Positions 26,135-35,691 are shown, counted from the first letter of the stretch. The stretch is DNA of 64,000 nucleotides from Williamsia muralis NBRC 105860 (GCF_001598915.1 NZ_BDAP01000002.1:248001-312000), one strand, 5' to 3'. Made by a program: numbers and translations. Notes: generated by a model from the sequence alone, not told the origin.

Positions 26135-26353
26135 ATGGCCACCGAGTACTACGACACCAACGCAGACGGCATCATCGACACCGCTCTCACCGACACCGAC
26201 GGTGACGGCATCGCCAACTACGAGGAGTACGACACCGACGGTGACGGATTCGCCGACGAGATGCACGAGGACGCGAACAACGACGGCTACATCGACACCG
26301 TGCACGTCGACACCGATGGCGACGGTTACTACGACACCACGGTCGTCGGCTGA
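26135..26353 (+). CDS. Small acidic protein of five 13-residue DxDxDG-type repeats
   Basis: 72 residues, almost entirely repeats. Calcium-loop-like units begin at residues 7, 20, 33, 46 and 59, an exact 13-residue period: DTNADGIID, DTDGDGIAN, DTDGDGFAD, DANNDGYID, DTDGDGYYD. These resemble thrombospondin type 3 and EF-hand loop motifs (known to bind Ca2+). No signal peptide or membrane segment is seen, so an intracellular calcium or metal binder is suggested, but export by another route is possible. TAGGAGA sits just before ATG 26135. A strong terminator follows, so it is probably a single-gene unit. Function unknown. Confidence 0.85.
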   Translation: MATEYYDTNADGIIDTALTDTDGDGIANYEEYDTDGDGFADEMHEDANNDGYIDTVHVDTDGDGYYDTTVVG

Positions 26354-26378
26354 TCCACAGACTCCCCGATGTAACTGA

Positions 26379-26410
26379 CGAAGACCCACCGAGTATTCGG
26401 TGGGTCTTCG
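26379..26410 (+). terminator. Rho-independent-type terminator after the repeat protein
   Basis: A perfect 14-base-pair stem (CGAAGACCCACCGA at 26379-26392 with 26397-26410), loop GTAT. Only a weak T-rich tail follows. Confidence 0.75.
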
Positions 26411-26464
26411 TCGTTCGCTCCCGTAATACGTGAATCTGAGGACCGTTGTGCCCCGGAAATGCCA

Positions 26465-26498
26465 AGAGCCGCACACCTTCTAGAAGGCGTGCGGCTCT
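26465..26498 (-). terminator. Terminator of ino1
   Basis: AGAGCCGCAC (26465-26474) pairs with 26489-26498. An inner CCTTC/GAAGG pairing is separated by one A·C mismatch. It lies 24 bases after the ino1 stop on the minus strand. Confidence 0.75.
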
Positions 26499-26521
26499 CG
26501 GGTGGAGCTTGTCGGATCAGA

Positions 26522-27616
26522 TCAGGCGTCTGCACCGATGATGAAGGCTTCGAGCTGCTTGCGCGCGACGTCGTCGGCGAGCTGCTCGGGCGGGCTCTTC
26601 ATGAGGTAGGCCGAGGCCGGGAGGATGGGTCCTCCGATGCCGCGGTCCTTGGCGATCTTCGCCGCACGAACGGCGTCGATGATGATGCCGGCCGAGTTGG
26701 GGGAGTCCCAGACCTCGAGCTTGTACTCGAGGCTCAGCGGCACGTCGCCGAAGGCGCGACCTTCGAGGCGGACGTAGGCCCACTTGCGGTCATCCAGCCA
26801 CGCAACGTGGTCGGACGGTCCGATGTGGACGTTCTTGTCGTCGATCTTGCCCGCCAGCGAACCGGTGAGGTTCGAGGTGACGGCCTGGGTCTTCGAGACC
26901 TTCTTGGATTCGAGACGCTCACGCTCGAGCATGTTCTTGAAGTCCATGTTGCCGCCGACGTTCAGCTGGTACGTACGGTCCAGCGTGACACCGCGGTCCT
27001 CGAACAGCTTCGCCATCACGCGGTGGGTGATGGTGGCACCGACCTGGCTCTTGATGTCGTCGCCCACGATCGGCACACCGGCATCTTCGAACTTCTTGGC
27101 CCACACGGGGTCGCTGGCGATGAAGACCGGGAGGGCGTTGACAAACGCGACGTTCGCGTCGATGGCGCACTGCGCGTAGAACTTGTCGGCCTGCTCGGAA
27201 CCGACGGGCAGGTAGGACACGAGCACGTCGACCTTGGCGTCCTTCAGGGTCTGGACGACATCGCCGCCCTCGCCGTCGGCCTCGGTGATGGTCTCGCGGT
27301 AGTACTTGCCGAGTCCGTCGAGGGTGTGGCCCCGCTGCACGGTGACGCCGGTGGGCGGCACGTCGGCGATCTTGATGGTGTTGTTCTCACTGGAGAAGAT
27401 GGCATCCGAGAGGTCGAAGCCGACCTTCTTGGCGTCCACGTCGAATGCGGCGACGAACTCGACGTCGCGGACGTGGTACTTGCCGAACTTCACGTGCATG
27501 AGGCCCGGAACGGAAGCGTTCTCGTCGGCATCCTTGTAGTACTGCACGCCCTGGACCAGGGATGAGGCGCAGTTACCCACGCCAACAATTGCCACGCGTA
27601 CTGTGTTGTCACCCAT
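26522..27616 (-). CDS. ino1: Inositol-3-phosphate synthase
   Basis: 364 residues, the short actinobacterial type. It converts glucose 6-phosphate to 1L-myo-inositol 3-phosphate with NAD+ retained, feeding phosphatidylinositol, mycothiol and lipoglycans. Visible: [17 protein letters not shown] Rossmann motif, [16 protein letters not shown] and LNVGGNMDF active-site regions. ATG 27616 has AAGGGGAA upstream. It overlaps the 3' end of the PadR gene by eight bases. The ino1–padR pair is the same as Rv0046c–Rv0047c. Confidence 0.97.
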   Translation of the reverse strand: MGDNTVRVAIVGVGNCASSLVQGVQYYKDADENASVPGLMHVKFGKYHVRDVEFVAAFDVDAKKVGFDLSDAIFSSENNTIKIADVPPTGVTVQRGHTLDGLGKYYRETITEADGEGGDVVQTLKDAKVDVLVSYLPVGSEQADKFYAQCAIDANVAFVNALPVFIASDPVWAKKFEDAGVPIVGDDIKSQVGATITHRVMAKLFEDRGVTLDRTYQLNVGGNMDFKNMLERERLESKKVSKTQAVTSNLTGSLAGKIDDKNVHIGPSDHVAWLDDRKWAYVRLEGRAFGDVPLSLEYKLEVWDSPNSAGIIIDAVRAAKIAKDRGIGGPILPASAYLMKSPPEQLADDVARKQLEAFIIGADA

Positions 27617-28250
27617 GGTCGGGTTCCCCTTCTTTGTGTGGTGTAACCGAAGTTGTTTCGGGTTCTGTCGTAACCGCCTCGGTCGGCAACGGTCCGGGAT
27701 TCCTCGACGTCTTGGTCGACTCCCCGGCCCATTCCGAACTCTCGGCGGCGATGAGTTCGTTGAGCCAGCGAACTTCACGCTCACTGGATTCGAGACTCAG
27801 CTGATGGAGTTGCTTGGTGTAGCGATCCACTGTGCGGTTCGAACGTCCGACGGCCTCTCGGAGACCTTCGCGCCGCTCTTCCACCTGCCGGCGACGACCC
27901 TCGAGGATGCGCATGCGCGCCTCCGCGGGAGTCCGGCTGAAGAATGCGAGATGCACCCCGAAGCCGTCGTCGGTGTAGTTCTGCGGTCCGGTGTCGGCGA
28001 CCAGTTCGGCGAACCGTTCGCGTCCCTTCGGGGTGAGCGCATAGACGCGACGAGCGCGTCGTTTGAGCGTTCCCGGAGGGCCCGAATCCTCAGCGATCAA
28101 ACCGTCGGCCTGCATGCGGCGCAGTGACGGGTACAGCGATCCATACGAAAACGCGCGGAACGCCCCGAGCAGTCCGGTGAGCCGTTTACGCAGCTCATAG
28201 CCATGCATCGGGGATTCGAGGAGCAAACCGAGTACCGCGAGTTCAAGCAT
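27609..28250 (-). CDS. PadR-family transcriptional regulator
   Basis: About 213 residues. The N-terminal winged helix ([20 protein letters not shown], then [18 protein letters not shown] and [16 protein letters not shown]) is very close to mycobacterial Rv0047c as I recall it. A coiled-coil-like C-terminal domain ([18 protein letters not shown]) follows, then a disordered Thr/Glu tail. The start is placed at ATG 28250 by homology; a GTG four codons upstream is possible. It overlaps ino1, so it is co-transcribed with it and might control it. A palindrome at 28314-28326 is a candidate operator. Confidence 0.93.
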   Translation of the reverse strand: MLELAVLGLLLESPMHGYELRKRLTGLLGAFRAFSYGSLYPSLRRMQADGLIAEDSGPPGTLKRRARRVYALTPKGRERFAELVADTGPQNYTDDGFGVHLAFFSRTPAEARMRILEGRRRQVEERREGLREAVGRSNRTVDRYTKQLHQLSLESSEREVRWLNELIAAESSEWAGESTKTSRNPGPLPTEAVTTEPETTSVTPHKEGEPDHG

Positions 28251-28313
28251 CTCCGATCGCACCTCCGTTCAACGTGTTGCAGAAACCTGTACCGCAGATG
28301 CTACACACATATG

Positions 28314-28326
28314 TATCGGGCCGATA
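28314..28326. promoter_or_regulatory. Palindrome upstream of padR–ino1
   Basis: TATCGGGCCGATA is a perfect dyad of six-base arms around one base, 64 bases before the PadR start and in the divergent region with the DUF5318 gene. It may be a PadR autoregulatory operator. Confidence 0.4.
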
Positions 28327-28497
28327 TAACCGGGATGGAAACTACGTCTGAACTGGGCTTATCCGCAGCATGCACGCGTCGAGAACGATCGGTGCCGCAA
28401 AAATTGGACTGTCAGCAGCGACGATCGGAGCCCTTTCGTGGTCTTGGCGGCGCCGAACCGCCAAATCTTCCGAGTCGGCGGCACGTACTCTTGATTC

Positions 28498-29010
28498 GTG
28501 CGATTGCAGCGACAGGTGGTGGACTACGCGTTACAGCGCAAGTCCCGGCTGGCCGAGGTCTACTCCGGACGTACCGGGGTTGCCGAGGTGTGCGATGCCA
28601 GTCCCTATCTGCTGCGTGCGGCGAAGTTTCACGGCCGTCCCAGTTCGGTGCGATGCCCGATCTGCCGGAAAGAACAGGTCACCATCGTGTCCTGGGTGTT
28701 CGGCGAGAAGCTCGGGCAGGTGTCGGGGTCGGCGCGGACCACCGAGGAGATCCTCCGCCTGGCCGTGAGCCAGGAGGAGTTCTCGGTACATGTGGTCGAG
28801 GTGTGCAGGACCTGCAGCTGGAACCACCTGGTCCAGTCGTACGTGTCCGGCTTGCCTCCGCGTCCACGGGTACGGCGGACCCGGCGGGTAGCGGGGGGTC
28901 GAATGGCGAACAGTTCAGCCGATGCAGCCACTGATGTGGGTGCCGGCGGTGGCCCAGATGGAATGGGCTCAAAAGGGATCGGCACTGAAGGTATGGAGAA
29001 GTACTTGTGA
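28498..29010 (+). CDS. DUF5318 family protein (Rv0049-like)
   Basis: 170 residues. The first 120 match the actinobacterial DUF5318 protein found beside ponA: RLQRQVVDYALQRKSRLAEV, the zinc-ribbon pairs CPICRKEQ and CRTCSWNH, and FGEKLGQVSGSARTTEEIL. The two CxxC pairs suggest a bound zinc. The tail is Gly/Ser-rich and appears disordered. Start codon GTG 28498. The stop overlaps the ponA start (GTGA), so it is tightly coupled to the penicillin-binding protein. Function unknown; the conserved position suggests a link to cell-wall growth. Confidence 0.9.
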   Translation: MRLQRQVVDYALQRKSRLAEVYSGRTGVAEVCDASPYLLRAAKFHGRPSSVRCPICRKEQVTIVSWVFGEKLGQVSGSARTTEEILRLAVSQEEFSVHVVEVCRTCSWNHLVQSYVSGLPPRPRVRRTRRVAGGRMANSSADAATDVGAGGGPDGMGSKGIGTEGMEKYL

Positions 29011-31223
29011 GCAATGGCCCTGACGGACCCAACCGGTCCGGTTGGACCTCGGAGCATGGCGGCGGCGGCCGCGCTCCCTCCAGCAGCAACCCGGTCGAGA
29101 AGAAGCGACGGTGGCAGAAGGCAGTCGCCTGGATCGTCGGTCTCGGCGGCGCGTTGCTCCCCGCTTTCGCGCTGGTGATGGCAGCGGTGTTCCTGGTGAC
29201 CTACGCCGGAGCCGAGGTGCCCGCACCCGGCGACATCAAGCAGAGTCAGATCGCCACGGTGGTCGACACCCGGGGCGGCGAACTCGCGCGAATCGTGCCA
29301 CCGGAGGGCAACCGCACCGATGTGCCGATCACCGAGATCCCGCAGGTGCTGCAGCAGGCCGTGATCGCAGCCGAGGACCGCGAGTTCGCGAGCAACTCGG
29401 GCTTCTCGATCCGCGGGTACTCCCGCGCGGCGTGGGGCAAGGTGACCGGTCGCGAGGACGCGGGTGGTGGCTCGACCATCACCCAGCAGTACGTCAAGAA
29501 TGTGCTGACCGGCGACGAGGCCAGCTACCAGCGGAAGTTCCGTGAACTCGCGATCTCCACGAAGATGTCCAGCGAGTGGACCAAGGAAGAGATCCTCGCG
29601 GCGTACCTCAACACCATCTACTTCGGTCGCGGCGCCTACGGTGTCTCGGCAGCGGCCAAGGCGTACTTCAACAAGAACCTCGCCGACATCACCCTGTCGG
29701 AGGCGGCTGTGCTCGCGTCGTCGATCCGCTCTCCCTCCTACTACGACCCGGCAACCAATCTCCAGGCTGCCGAAGGGCGCTGGGAGTACGTCCTCGACGG
29801 CATGGTCACGATCGGCGCGATCAACAGGGAAGAGGCCGACGCGCAGGAGTACCCGAAGGTCGTCGATACCCAGGCCGTTGCCGGCGACCCGGCGAGCGAC
29901 GGACCCAACGGACTGATCAAGCAGCAGGTACTGGCCGAGCTCGGCACACTCAACATCTCCGAAGAGGAGATCCGCACCGGCGGTCTTCGCATCACCACCA
30001 CCATCGATCCCCAGGTGCAGCGGGCGAACTTCACCGCGGCGAACGACCTCCGAGAGGGTGAGCCGCCCGAGCTGCGGACGTCTGTGGTGTCGATCGATCC
30101 ACGGACCGGCGCGGTCCGGGGTTACTTCGGTGGCAACGACGGCAACGGATTCGACTACGCGCAGGCCAATCTACAGACCGGCTCGTCGTTCAAGGTGTTC
30201 GCTCTGGTGGCAGCACTCGAGCAGGGCATCCCGCTGTCGAAGACTTACAGCTCGGCGCCTTTCGAGGGACCCGGCGGCCTCACCGTCACCAACTCGGACG
30301 GCGAATCCTGCGGGTCGTGCAACCTGGCGACGGCCATGAAGATGTCGCTGAACACCGTCTACTACCGCCTGATGATGGACCTCAACGGTGGACCCACCGC
30401 GGTCGCCGATGCGGCTCACCGCGCGGGCATCCCCGAGGTCGCGGCCGACGGCGCCAAGACACTGCAGAACCCCGACGGCGGAGTCGAGGGTGGTGTTGTG
30501 CTCGGGCAGTACGCATCTCGCGTCATCGACATGGCGTCGTCGTACGCCACGCTCGCGGCGTCGGGCATGTACCACGCCCCGCACTTCGTCCAGAAGGTCG
30601 AGAACTCGCAGGGCCAGGTGCTCTACGAGCGCACCGACAATGCGGGTGAACGCCGGCTGCCGGCCGAGGTGGCCGACAACACCACGGCTGCACTGGAACC
30701 GATCGCCTCGTACTCGAACGGCAACGCACTCGACGGGGGCGAGCGGCCATCCGCCGCCAAGACAGGCACCACCCAGCTCGGCGACACCGGGCTGAACAAG
30801 GACGCCTGGATGGTGGGCTACACGCCGCAGCTGTCGACAGCAGTGTGGGTTGGTACCGACAAGGGCACCGCGCTCAAGAACTACACCGGCGCAACGATCT
30901 ACGGGTCAGGCCTCCCGGCGCAGATCTGGCGAACAGCGATGAACCGGGCTCTCGACGGCCGGCCGATCGAGGAGTTCCCGGAACCGGGCGAGATCGGTGG
31001 AGTCGCAGGCGTTCCCTATGAGCCGCCGCCGCAGACCTACACCCCCACGCGCACGGTGCCGACCACCACGACACCGCCGACCACCACCACTCGGCCGGGC
31101 GTGACGATCGGCCCCGGTGTGGTGATCCCACTTCCGGGCGGCGGCCCCGACCCTGACACCGAGACGGAGACAGAGCCGGTACTCCCGCCCGAAGAGGGTG
31201 GACCGTCCACAGGTACCCGCTGA
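29007..31223 (+). CDS. ponA: Bifunctional class A penicillin-binding protein
   Basis: 738 residues. Order: short cytoplasmic tail; one membrane anchor near residues 45-70; glycosyltransferase 51 domain with catalytic Glu123 in AAEDREF, then GGSTITQQ; transpeptidase domain with SxxK Ser393–Lys396 (TGSSFKV), SxN in KMSLNTVYY, and KTG at Lys585; and a Pro/Thr-rich extracellular tail. It polymerises and cross-links peptidoglycan at the outer membrane face. The gene has the same position as M. tuberculosis ponA1. It is coupled to the DUF5318 gene and followed closely by a GT87 glycosyltransferase. Confidence 0.97.
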   Translation: MSNGPDGPNRSGWTSEHGGGGRAPSSSNPVEKKRRWQKAVAWIVGLGGALLPAFALVMAAVFLVTYAGAEVPAPGDIKQSQIATVVDTRGGELARIVPPEGNRTDVPITEIPQVLQQAVIAAEDREFASNSGFSIRGYSRAAWGKVTGREDAGGGSTITQQYVKNVLTGDEASYQRKFRELAISTKMSSEWTKEEILAAYLNTIYFGRGAYGVSAAAKAYFNKNLADITLSEAAVLASSIRSPSYYDPATNLQAAEGRWEYVLDGMVTIGAINREEADAQEYPKVVDTQAVAGDPASDGPNGLIKQQVLAELGTLNISEEEIRTGGLRITTTIDPQVQRANFTAANDLREGEPPELRTSVVSIDPRTGAVRGYFGGNDGNGFDYAQANLQTGSSFKVFALVAALEQGIPLSKTYSSAPFEGPGGLTVTNSDGESCGSCNLATAMKMSLNTVYYRLMMDLNGGPTAVADAAHRAGIPEVAADGAKTLQNPDGGVEGGVVLGQYASRVIDMASSYATLAASGMYHAPHFVQKVENSQGQVLYERTDNAGERRLPAEVADNTTAALEPIASYSNGNALDGGERPSAAKTGTTQLGDTGLNKDAWMVGYTPQLSTAVWVGTDKGTALKNYTGATIYGSGLPAQIWRTAMNRALDGRPIEEFPEPGEIGGVAGVPYEPPPQTYTPTRTVPTTTTPPTTTTRPGVTIGPGVVIPLPGGGPDPDTETETEPVLPPEEGGPSTGTR

Positions 31224-31235
31224 GCGAGTGGGGTG

Positions 31236-32912
31236 ATGACCGACGGGGAAGCGACCGAATCGACGTCGCACGAAGTGCGCGACGATGACGGTTCGGCTGC
31301 GACGGAACACCTGAACGTATTCGAGTCGCCTGCGTTGCCCGCGGCCGATCGTCGCGAGGCGACCACACGCGTCCTGCCGAGCCGTACCGATCCGATCGCT
31401 TCTCCGGGCAGCATGGTGATCGGTGGCCCGGTCGGTCTGCATGCGGTGGTGGGGCGCAACCCCGGCTGGACGCCGATCCGGGTGATACTTCTGATCGCCC
31501 TCGTGTTCATGGCGTTGGGCTGGTACGCGAAAGCCGGCTGCCTGCAACAGGCCCCGGACAAGACGACCGGCGAACAGACACTCGATTGGTCGGATCACCG
31601 CCAGTACACCGCGATGTGTTACGCCGACACCATCCCGCTCTACAGCGCCGAGCGACTCAACGAAGGCGCACTTCCGTACAAGACGTTCTGGTACGAGGAC
31701 AACGGTGCCGGAGGACAGAAGCAGCGGTTCATGGAGTACCCGGTACTGACCGGGATGTTCATGTACGCCGCGGCCCAGGCCACCGAGGCCTGGCAATGGG
31801 CACACGACAATTGGGGCTTGCCCAGCGCGCTGGACGTGGTGGTCTTCTTCAACCTCGTGGCGCTGGGACTGGCATTGTGCTGGCTGGTGACCATCTGGGC
31901 CACCGCGCTCACTGCAGGGCGCAGGGTGTGGGCCGTGATGCTCGCAGCTGTCTCTCCTCTTGTCGTGGTCCACATCTTCACCAACTTCGATGCCATCGCC
32001 ACTGCGGCGCTCGCTTTGGCGATGTTGGCGTGGGCCCGACGAAATCCGTGGATGACCGGGGTGTTCCTCGGAATCGGCATCGCGGCCAAGCTCTATCCCG
32101 GATTGTTGTTGGTCCCGTTGCTGGTGCTCTGTCTCCGTGCCGGCAAGGTCCGCGACTTCGCCGTCACCGCTCTGATGACCGCCGCGACCTGGTTGATCAT
32201 CAACCTGCCGATCATGGTCCTGCACTTTCGCGGCTGGACCGAGTTCTTCCGCCACAACTCTTCTCGGGGTACCGATCCCGACACGATCTACAACGTGGTG
32301 TCGGCTGTCACCGACTACCAGTGGGGCAACCAACGGGGGCAGCCGCCGTCCCTGCTGAACGCGGTGAGCATGGCGTTGTTCGTGGTGGTCTGTATCGGCA
32401 TCGCGTTCATCGGCTTCCATGCACCGCTTCGGCCGCGGTTGGCCCAGTTGGCCTTCCTGACCGTCGCCGGGTTCCTGTTGGTCAACAAGGTGTGGAGTCC
32501 GCAGTACTCGCTGTGGCTGGTGCCTCTCGCGGTTCTGGCCCTGCCGCACACGCGAATCCTGTTGACGTGGATGCTGATCGACGCTCTCGTCTGGGTGCCG
32601 CGCATGATGTGGTACCTGTTCCAGGAAACGGACGACGGCTTGCCTGAGCAGTGGTTCCTGTCCGCTGTTGTGGTCCGGGACTTCGCGGTGCTGGCACTGT
32701 GCGCGTTGGTGATCTGGCAGATCTATCACCCGACCGACGATCTGGTGCGACGTGGCACCGGATGGCAGAGCCTGGCCGTGGACGACCCCGGCGGTGGGGT
32801 GCTCGACAGGGCTCCCGACCGGTTGCCGTGGCCGAGGCGGATCAAGGTGAGAACCCGTCCAGCGCCAGACGATCCGACCACCGACTCGATGGCGGTCTCC
32901 TCGCGCACGTGA
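31236..32912 (+). CDS. GT87-like polytopic membrane glycosyltransferase (Rv0051-like)
   Basis: About 558 residues. A hydrophilic N-terminal domain of roughly 85 residues is followed by some ten or more membrane segments. The GT87/GT-C pattern includes a first extracytoplasmic loop with acidic residues (CYADTIPLYSAERL), EYPVLTGMFMY, and VVHIFTNFDA; later segments include KVWSPQYSLWLVPLAVLALPHTR. Such enzymes use polyprenyl-phosphate sugars to build arabinan, mannan or similar chains. It lies 12 bases after ponA and probably belongs to that operon. GTG 31233 is an equally possible start. Confidence 0.88.
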   Translation: MTDGEATESTSHEVRDDDGSAATEHLNVFESPALPAADRREATTRVLPSRTDPIASPGSMVIGGPVGLHAVVGRNPGWTPIRVILLIALVFMALGWYAKAGCLQQAPDKTTGEQTLDWSDHRQYTAMCYADTIPLYSAERLNEGALPYKTFWYEDNGAGGQKQRFMEYPVLTGMFMYAAAQATEAWQWAHDNWGLPSALDVVVFFNLVALGLALCWLVTIWATALTAGRRVWAVMLAAVSPLVVVHIFTNFDAIATAALALAMLAWARRNPWMTGVFLGIGIAAKLYPGLLLVPLLVLCLRAGKVRDFAVTALMTAATWLIINLPIMVLHFRGWTEFFRHNSSRGTDPDTIYNVVSAVTDYQWGNQRGQPPSLLNAVSMALFVVVCIGIAFIGFHAPLRPRLAQLAFLTVAGFLLVNKVWSPQYSLWLVPLAVLALPHTRILLTWMLIDALVWVPRMMWYLFQETDDGLPEQWFLSAVVVRDFAVLALCALVIWQIYHPTDDLVRRGTGWQSLAVDDPGGGVLDRAPDRLPWPRRIKVRTRPAPDDPTTDSMAVSSRT

Positions 32913-32960
32913 CCAGCCGCACCTGAACGGAGTGAGCTGAGGCGGCCCCTCAGGCCGGGC

Positions 32961-33536
32961 TCATCGTTCCAGCCTCTTGGAGAGGGCCTCTCTCGCGGCG
33001 GGCCAGTCGTCGTCCGTCATCGCGAATTGCGCTGTGGTGCGCCATGATCCATCGGGAAGTGGACGGTGCTTGCGCAGCAGACCTTCGAACGTGGCGCCGA
33101 GTTTGGCGATGCCGGCCCGCGATTGGGCGTTGCGTTCGTCGGTATGCCACACCACTCTGACGGCTGACAGGTCTTCGAAGGCGCGGCGCAGCAGCAGCAG
33201 CTTGGCCTCCGGATTCACCGCGGTGCCGTGTACGGCGGCGGAGTACCAGGTGTGGCCGATGGCAAGCGCGCGGTAGTCGGGAGTGATGTCGTAGTAGCTC
33301 GTGGAGCCGACCACGCGACCACTGTCTTGTTCGACCACCGCGAAGGCGACACGGTCGGGGGTGTCGAGGGCGGTCTGGATGTAACGCTCGGCGGACGCAA
33401 CGTCGCCGGGCACCGTCGTCCACCGGAATGCCTCAGGTGTGTCCACCGCGGCAGCGAGGGCGGGCGCATCGTCGGGTACCAACTCGCGCAACATGATTCG
33501 GGCGCCGGAGAGCGTGGGGGCGGTGTACCAGGTCAT
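32961..33536 (-). CDS. GNAT-family N-acetyltransferase
   Basis: 191 residues from ATG 33536, which overlaps the stop of the GT87 gene upstream (ATGA). The RimJ/RimL-like pattern is visible: IMLRELVPDDAPAL at the start, FAVVEQDSGRVVGSTSYYDI as the central strand, and a late VRVVWHTDERNAQSRAGIAKLGATFEG acetyl-CoA loop and helix. It transfers acetyl from acetyl-CoA to an amine, often a protein N-terminus or an antibiotic. The target is unknown. Convergent with the ponA–GT87 operon. Confidence 0.9.
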   Translation of the reverse strand: MTWYTAPTLSGARIMLRELVPDDAPALAAAVDTPEAFRWTTVPGDVASAERYIQTALDTPDRVAFAVVEQDSGRVVGSTSYYDITPDYRALAIGHTWYSAAVHGTAVNPEAKLLLLRRAFEDLSAVRVVWHTDERNAQSRAGIAKLGATFEGLLRKHRPLPDGSWRTTAQFAMTDDDWPAAREALSKRLER

Positions 33537-35023
33537 GCCGGTACGGTAGCCGCCCTCGAGGCCGTGGGCGAGACCTTTTCCGGTGGCACCCGCAGGGGTC
33601 GGCCGACGAAGTGGTAGATCAGGATCGCCAGGCACAGCGCGTGCGACCACACGCCCAGTTGGACACCGCCCATCACCCACCACTCCATCTCGTCACCGCG
33701 CGTGAGGATGCCGAACATGCGGAAGATGGTGAGGTCGAGCGCCAGATCGCCGACGAGGTACAGCGTGACCAGGCGCCAGTCGACCTTGAGGAGCACGAAG
33801 AACGGAAGTATCCACAGCGTGTACTGCGGCGAATGGACCTTGTGGAACAGCATGAACCCGGCCAGCATCGCCGCGCTCACGCCGATCCACGGAAAGATGT
33901 TGCCGCGCTGCCAATGTCTGAGCCCCAGCCACACCGCCACGCCCAGCGAGACGATGATCAGCAGAGGTGAGGCAACCCCGACGATCGAGTTGTAGACGCT
34001 GTTCGCATCGCTCGGCCCGTCGCCGGTGACATGCCGCAGTCCCCAGTACCAGATGGTGTTGGTGTCGACGTCGGCCTTGCGTTTGCCCTGGAACGACAGC
34101 GAAGCCTGCCAGCCCTTGAACCCGGCGATCATGAACGGCAGTTGCACCGCGATCACCGTGATGACCGCGACCGCGACGACGCCGGCGGCACCGGTCCAAT
34201 CCAGGGACCGGCGGGTCAGCCGGGTGCGCAGCGACGTGGACCCACTCGCCTCGGAGTCGGGCACCATCGCGCGGGTCAGCACAAAGATGGCCAACGGCAG
34301 CACGAACAAGCCGGGATAGATCTTGAGACAGAAGCCGATCGAGAGGATGAAGGACGCCCAGAGCGCGCTGGTCCGCAACGACAACCACGGCTTGCCGGTT
34401 CGCGGATTGATCCGTGCGCCGAGGATCATCACCGCGATGGCGCCCACCGACGTCGCGACCACCGGCAGCTCCCAGTTGTGGAACGCGTAGAGGATCAGCG
34501 GGGGAGTGGCTGCCCACAGCATCACGTACCAGCGGGCCAGCAGGGCGAGCAGGATGACGATCAGGATCCCGAAGGGTACGAGCAGGATCGCGGACTGGGT
34601 CAGGAACTCGGTATCGGTGTGGGCGCCGCTGGCGCCGAAGTACATGAGCAGTCCCGACAGCACCGGATACTCGACCACGCCTCCGAAGAGCACCCCGTTG
34701 TCGGTGATGCCCCCGTGGATGTACGGGAACACGTGGTTGTTGATGTCGCGGCCGATCCACAGGAACTGCAGGTCGGAATAGCAGGGCATGATGATCTCGC
34801 TCGAACCGACCGGCCAGAGCGCACTGCGGCCGGACTCGTCGAACGGAGGGCCGCCGCAGGTGGCCTTGCCCAGGTAGCCGAGCCACATGAACAGTGAGCT
34901 GATCAACAGCGCGAGGGTCAGGATGAGCAGGAGCTCGCCGCGGCCGGCGCTGATACGCGCCCGCCAGCCCGGTCGCGGTGTCGTCGTCATTTCCCAGCTG
35001 GAGGTGGGGGACGGCGAAGGCAT
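33533..35023 (-). CDS. GT87-like polytopic membrane glycosyltransferase
   Basis: 496 residues with about ten to twelve membrane segments. It resembles the 31236 gene: CYSDLQFLWIGRDI first loop with an acidic pair, EYPVLSGLLMY, AFHNWELPVV, and KVHSPQYTLWILPFF. The two are paralogues in opposite operons. It likely transfers sugars from a decaprenyl-phosphate donor on the outer face of the membrane. ATG 35023 is taken as start; an in-frame ATG 34990 after a short polar stretch is possible. Divergent from the ribosomal-protein operon. Confidence 0.88.
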   Translation of the reverse strand: MPSPSPTSSWEMTTTPRPGWRARISAGRGELLLILTLALLISSLFMWLGYLGKATCGGPPFDESGRSALWPVGSSEIIMPCYSDLQFLWIGRDINNHVFPYIHGGITDNGVLFGGVVEYPVLSGLLMYFGASGAHTDTEFLTQSAILLVPFGILIVILLALLARWYVMLWAATPPLILYAFHNWELPVVATSVGAIAVMILGARINPRTGKPWLSLRTSALWASFILSIGFCLKIYPGLFVLPLAIFVLTRAMVPDSEASGSTSLRTRLTRRSLDWTGAAGVVAVAVITVIAVQLPFMIAGFKGWQASLSFQGKRKADVDTNTIWYWGLRHVTGDGPSDANSVYNSIVGVASPLLIIVSLGVAVWLGLRHWQRGNIFPWIGVSAAMLAGFMLFHKVHSPQYTLWILPFFVLLKVDWRLVTLYLVGDLALDLTIFRMFGILTRGDEMEWWVMGGVQLGVWSHALCLAILIYHFVGRPLRVPPEKVSPTASRAATVPA

Positions 35024-35158
35024 GGCCTACAGGGTAGGGGGTGTCGATACGCCTCGGCCCGCCCGGTCTGGGGGTGGCTGTGGCGTAGAGGCCAGGATTT
35101 CGCTGGTCAAGCACTGTTGGGGTAGTCTGGGCCGGTTGCCGACGCAGGCGACCCTCCT

Positions 35159-35177
35159 GCCACGGATCGTCCGTGGC
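35159..35177 (+). promoter_or_regulatory. Hairpin in the rpsF leader
   Basis: GCCACGGA (35159-35166) pairs perfectly with TCCGTGGC (35170-35177), loop TCG. It lies just before CCGACC and the AGGAGG site of rpsF. In many bacteria an S6:S18 leader at this place controls translation; equivalence here is a guess. Confidence 0.4.
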
Positions 35178-35208
35178 CGACCTAGTCCATAGGAGGTGAT
35201 GAGGTCTT

Positions 35209-35565
35209 ATGCGTCACTACGAATTGATGGTCATTCTTGACCCCAACCTGGATGAGCGAACTGTAGCTCCATCGTTGGATACTTTCCTCAATGTGATTCG
35301 CCAGGATGGCGGAAATGTTGCGGGCGTCGATGTCTGGGGCAAGCGCCGTCTTGCCTACGAAATCCTCAAGCACACTGAGGGGATCTATGCAGTCGTCGAT
35401 CTCAATGCCGAGCCCAAGACGGTCACCGAGCTCGATCGCCAGCTGAAGCTGAACGAGTCCGTGCTGCGCACCAAGGTGATGCGCGTGGACGAGCGTGCCA
35501 AGGTACGCCGCGCCAAGGTTGCTGCGAAGCACGCTGCCAAGGCTGCGGCCAAGCCGGCCAAGTAG
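35209..35565 (+). CDS. rpsF: 30S ribosomal protein bS6
   Basis: 118 residues: [19 protein letters not shown] is the classic N-terminus, with GKRRLAYEI and [10 protein letters not shown] in the core. The Ala/Lys-rich tail after about residue 95 is longer than in E. coli mature S6 and typical of actinobacteria. It binds 16S rRNA as a pair with bS18. AGGAGG followed by GAGG precede the ATG. First gene of the conserved rpsF–ssb–rpsR–rplI unit. Confidence 0.98.
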   Translation: MRHYELMVILDPNLDERTVAPSLDTFLNVIRQDGGNVAGVDVWGKRRLAYEILKHTEGIYAVVDLNAEPKTVTELDRQLKLNESVLRTKVMRVDERAKVRRAKVAAKHAAKAAAKPAK

Positions 35566-35691
35566 CTCGTGATGTTCGAGTGGTCCGATCGGGCTCGCTC
35601 GAACGTCCAATGCGTGTCGGTGCCGAGCTCTAGGCTCGGTGCACATCGACCCACACCACTGCGCAACCGCAACTGAACTCGGGAGATACAC

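Noticed and set aside
30906-32729. 607-codon open frame antisense to ponA and the GT87 gene
   Set aside because: His/Arg/Gln-rich composition with no family motifs, while the opposite strand carries complete PBP and GT87 signatures. It is a high-GC shadow.
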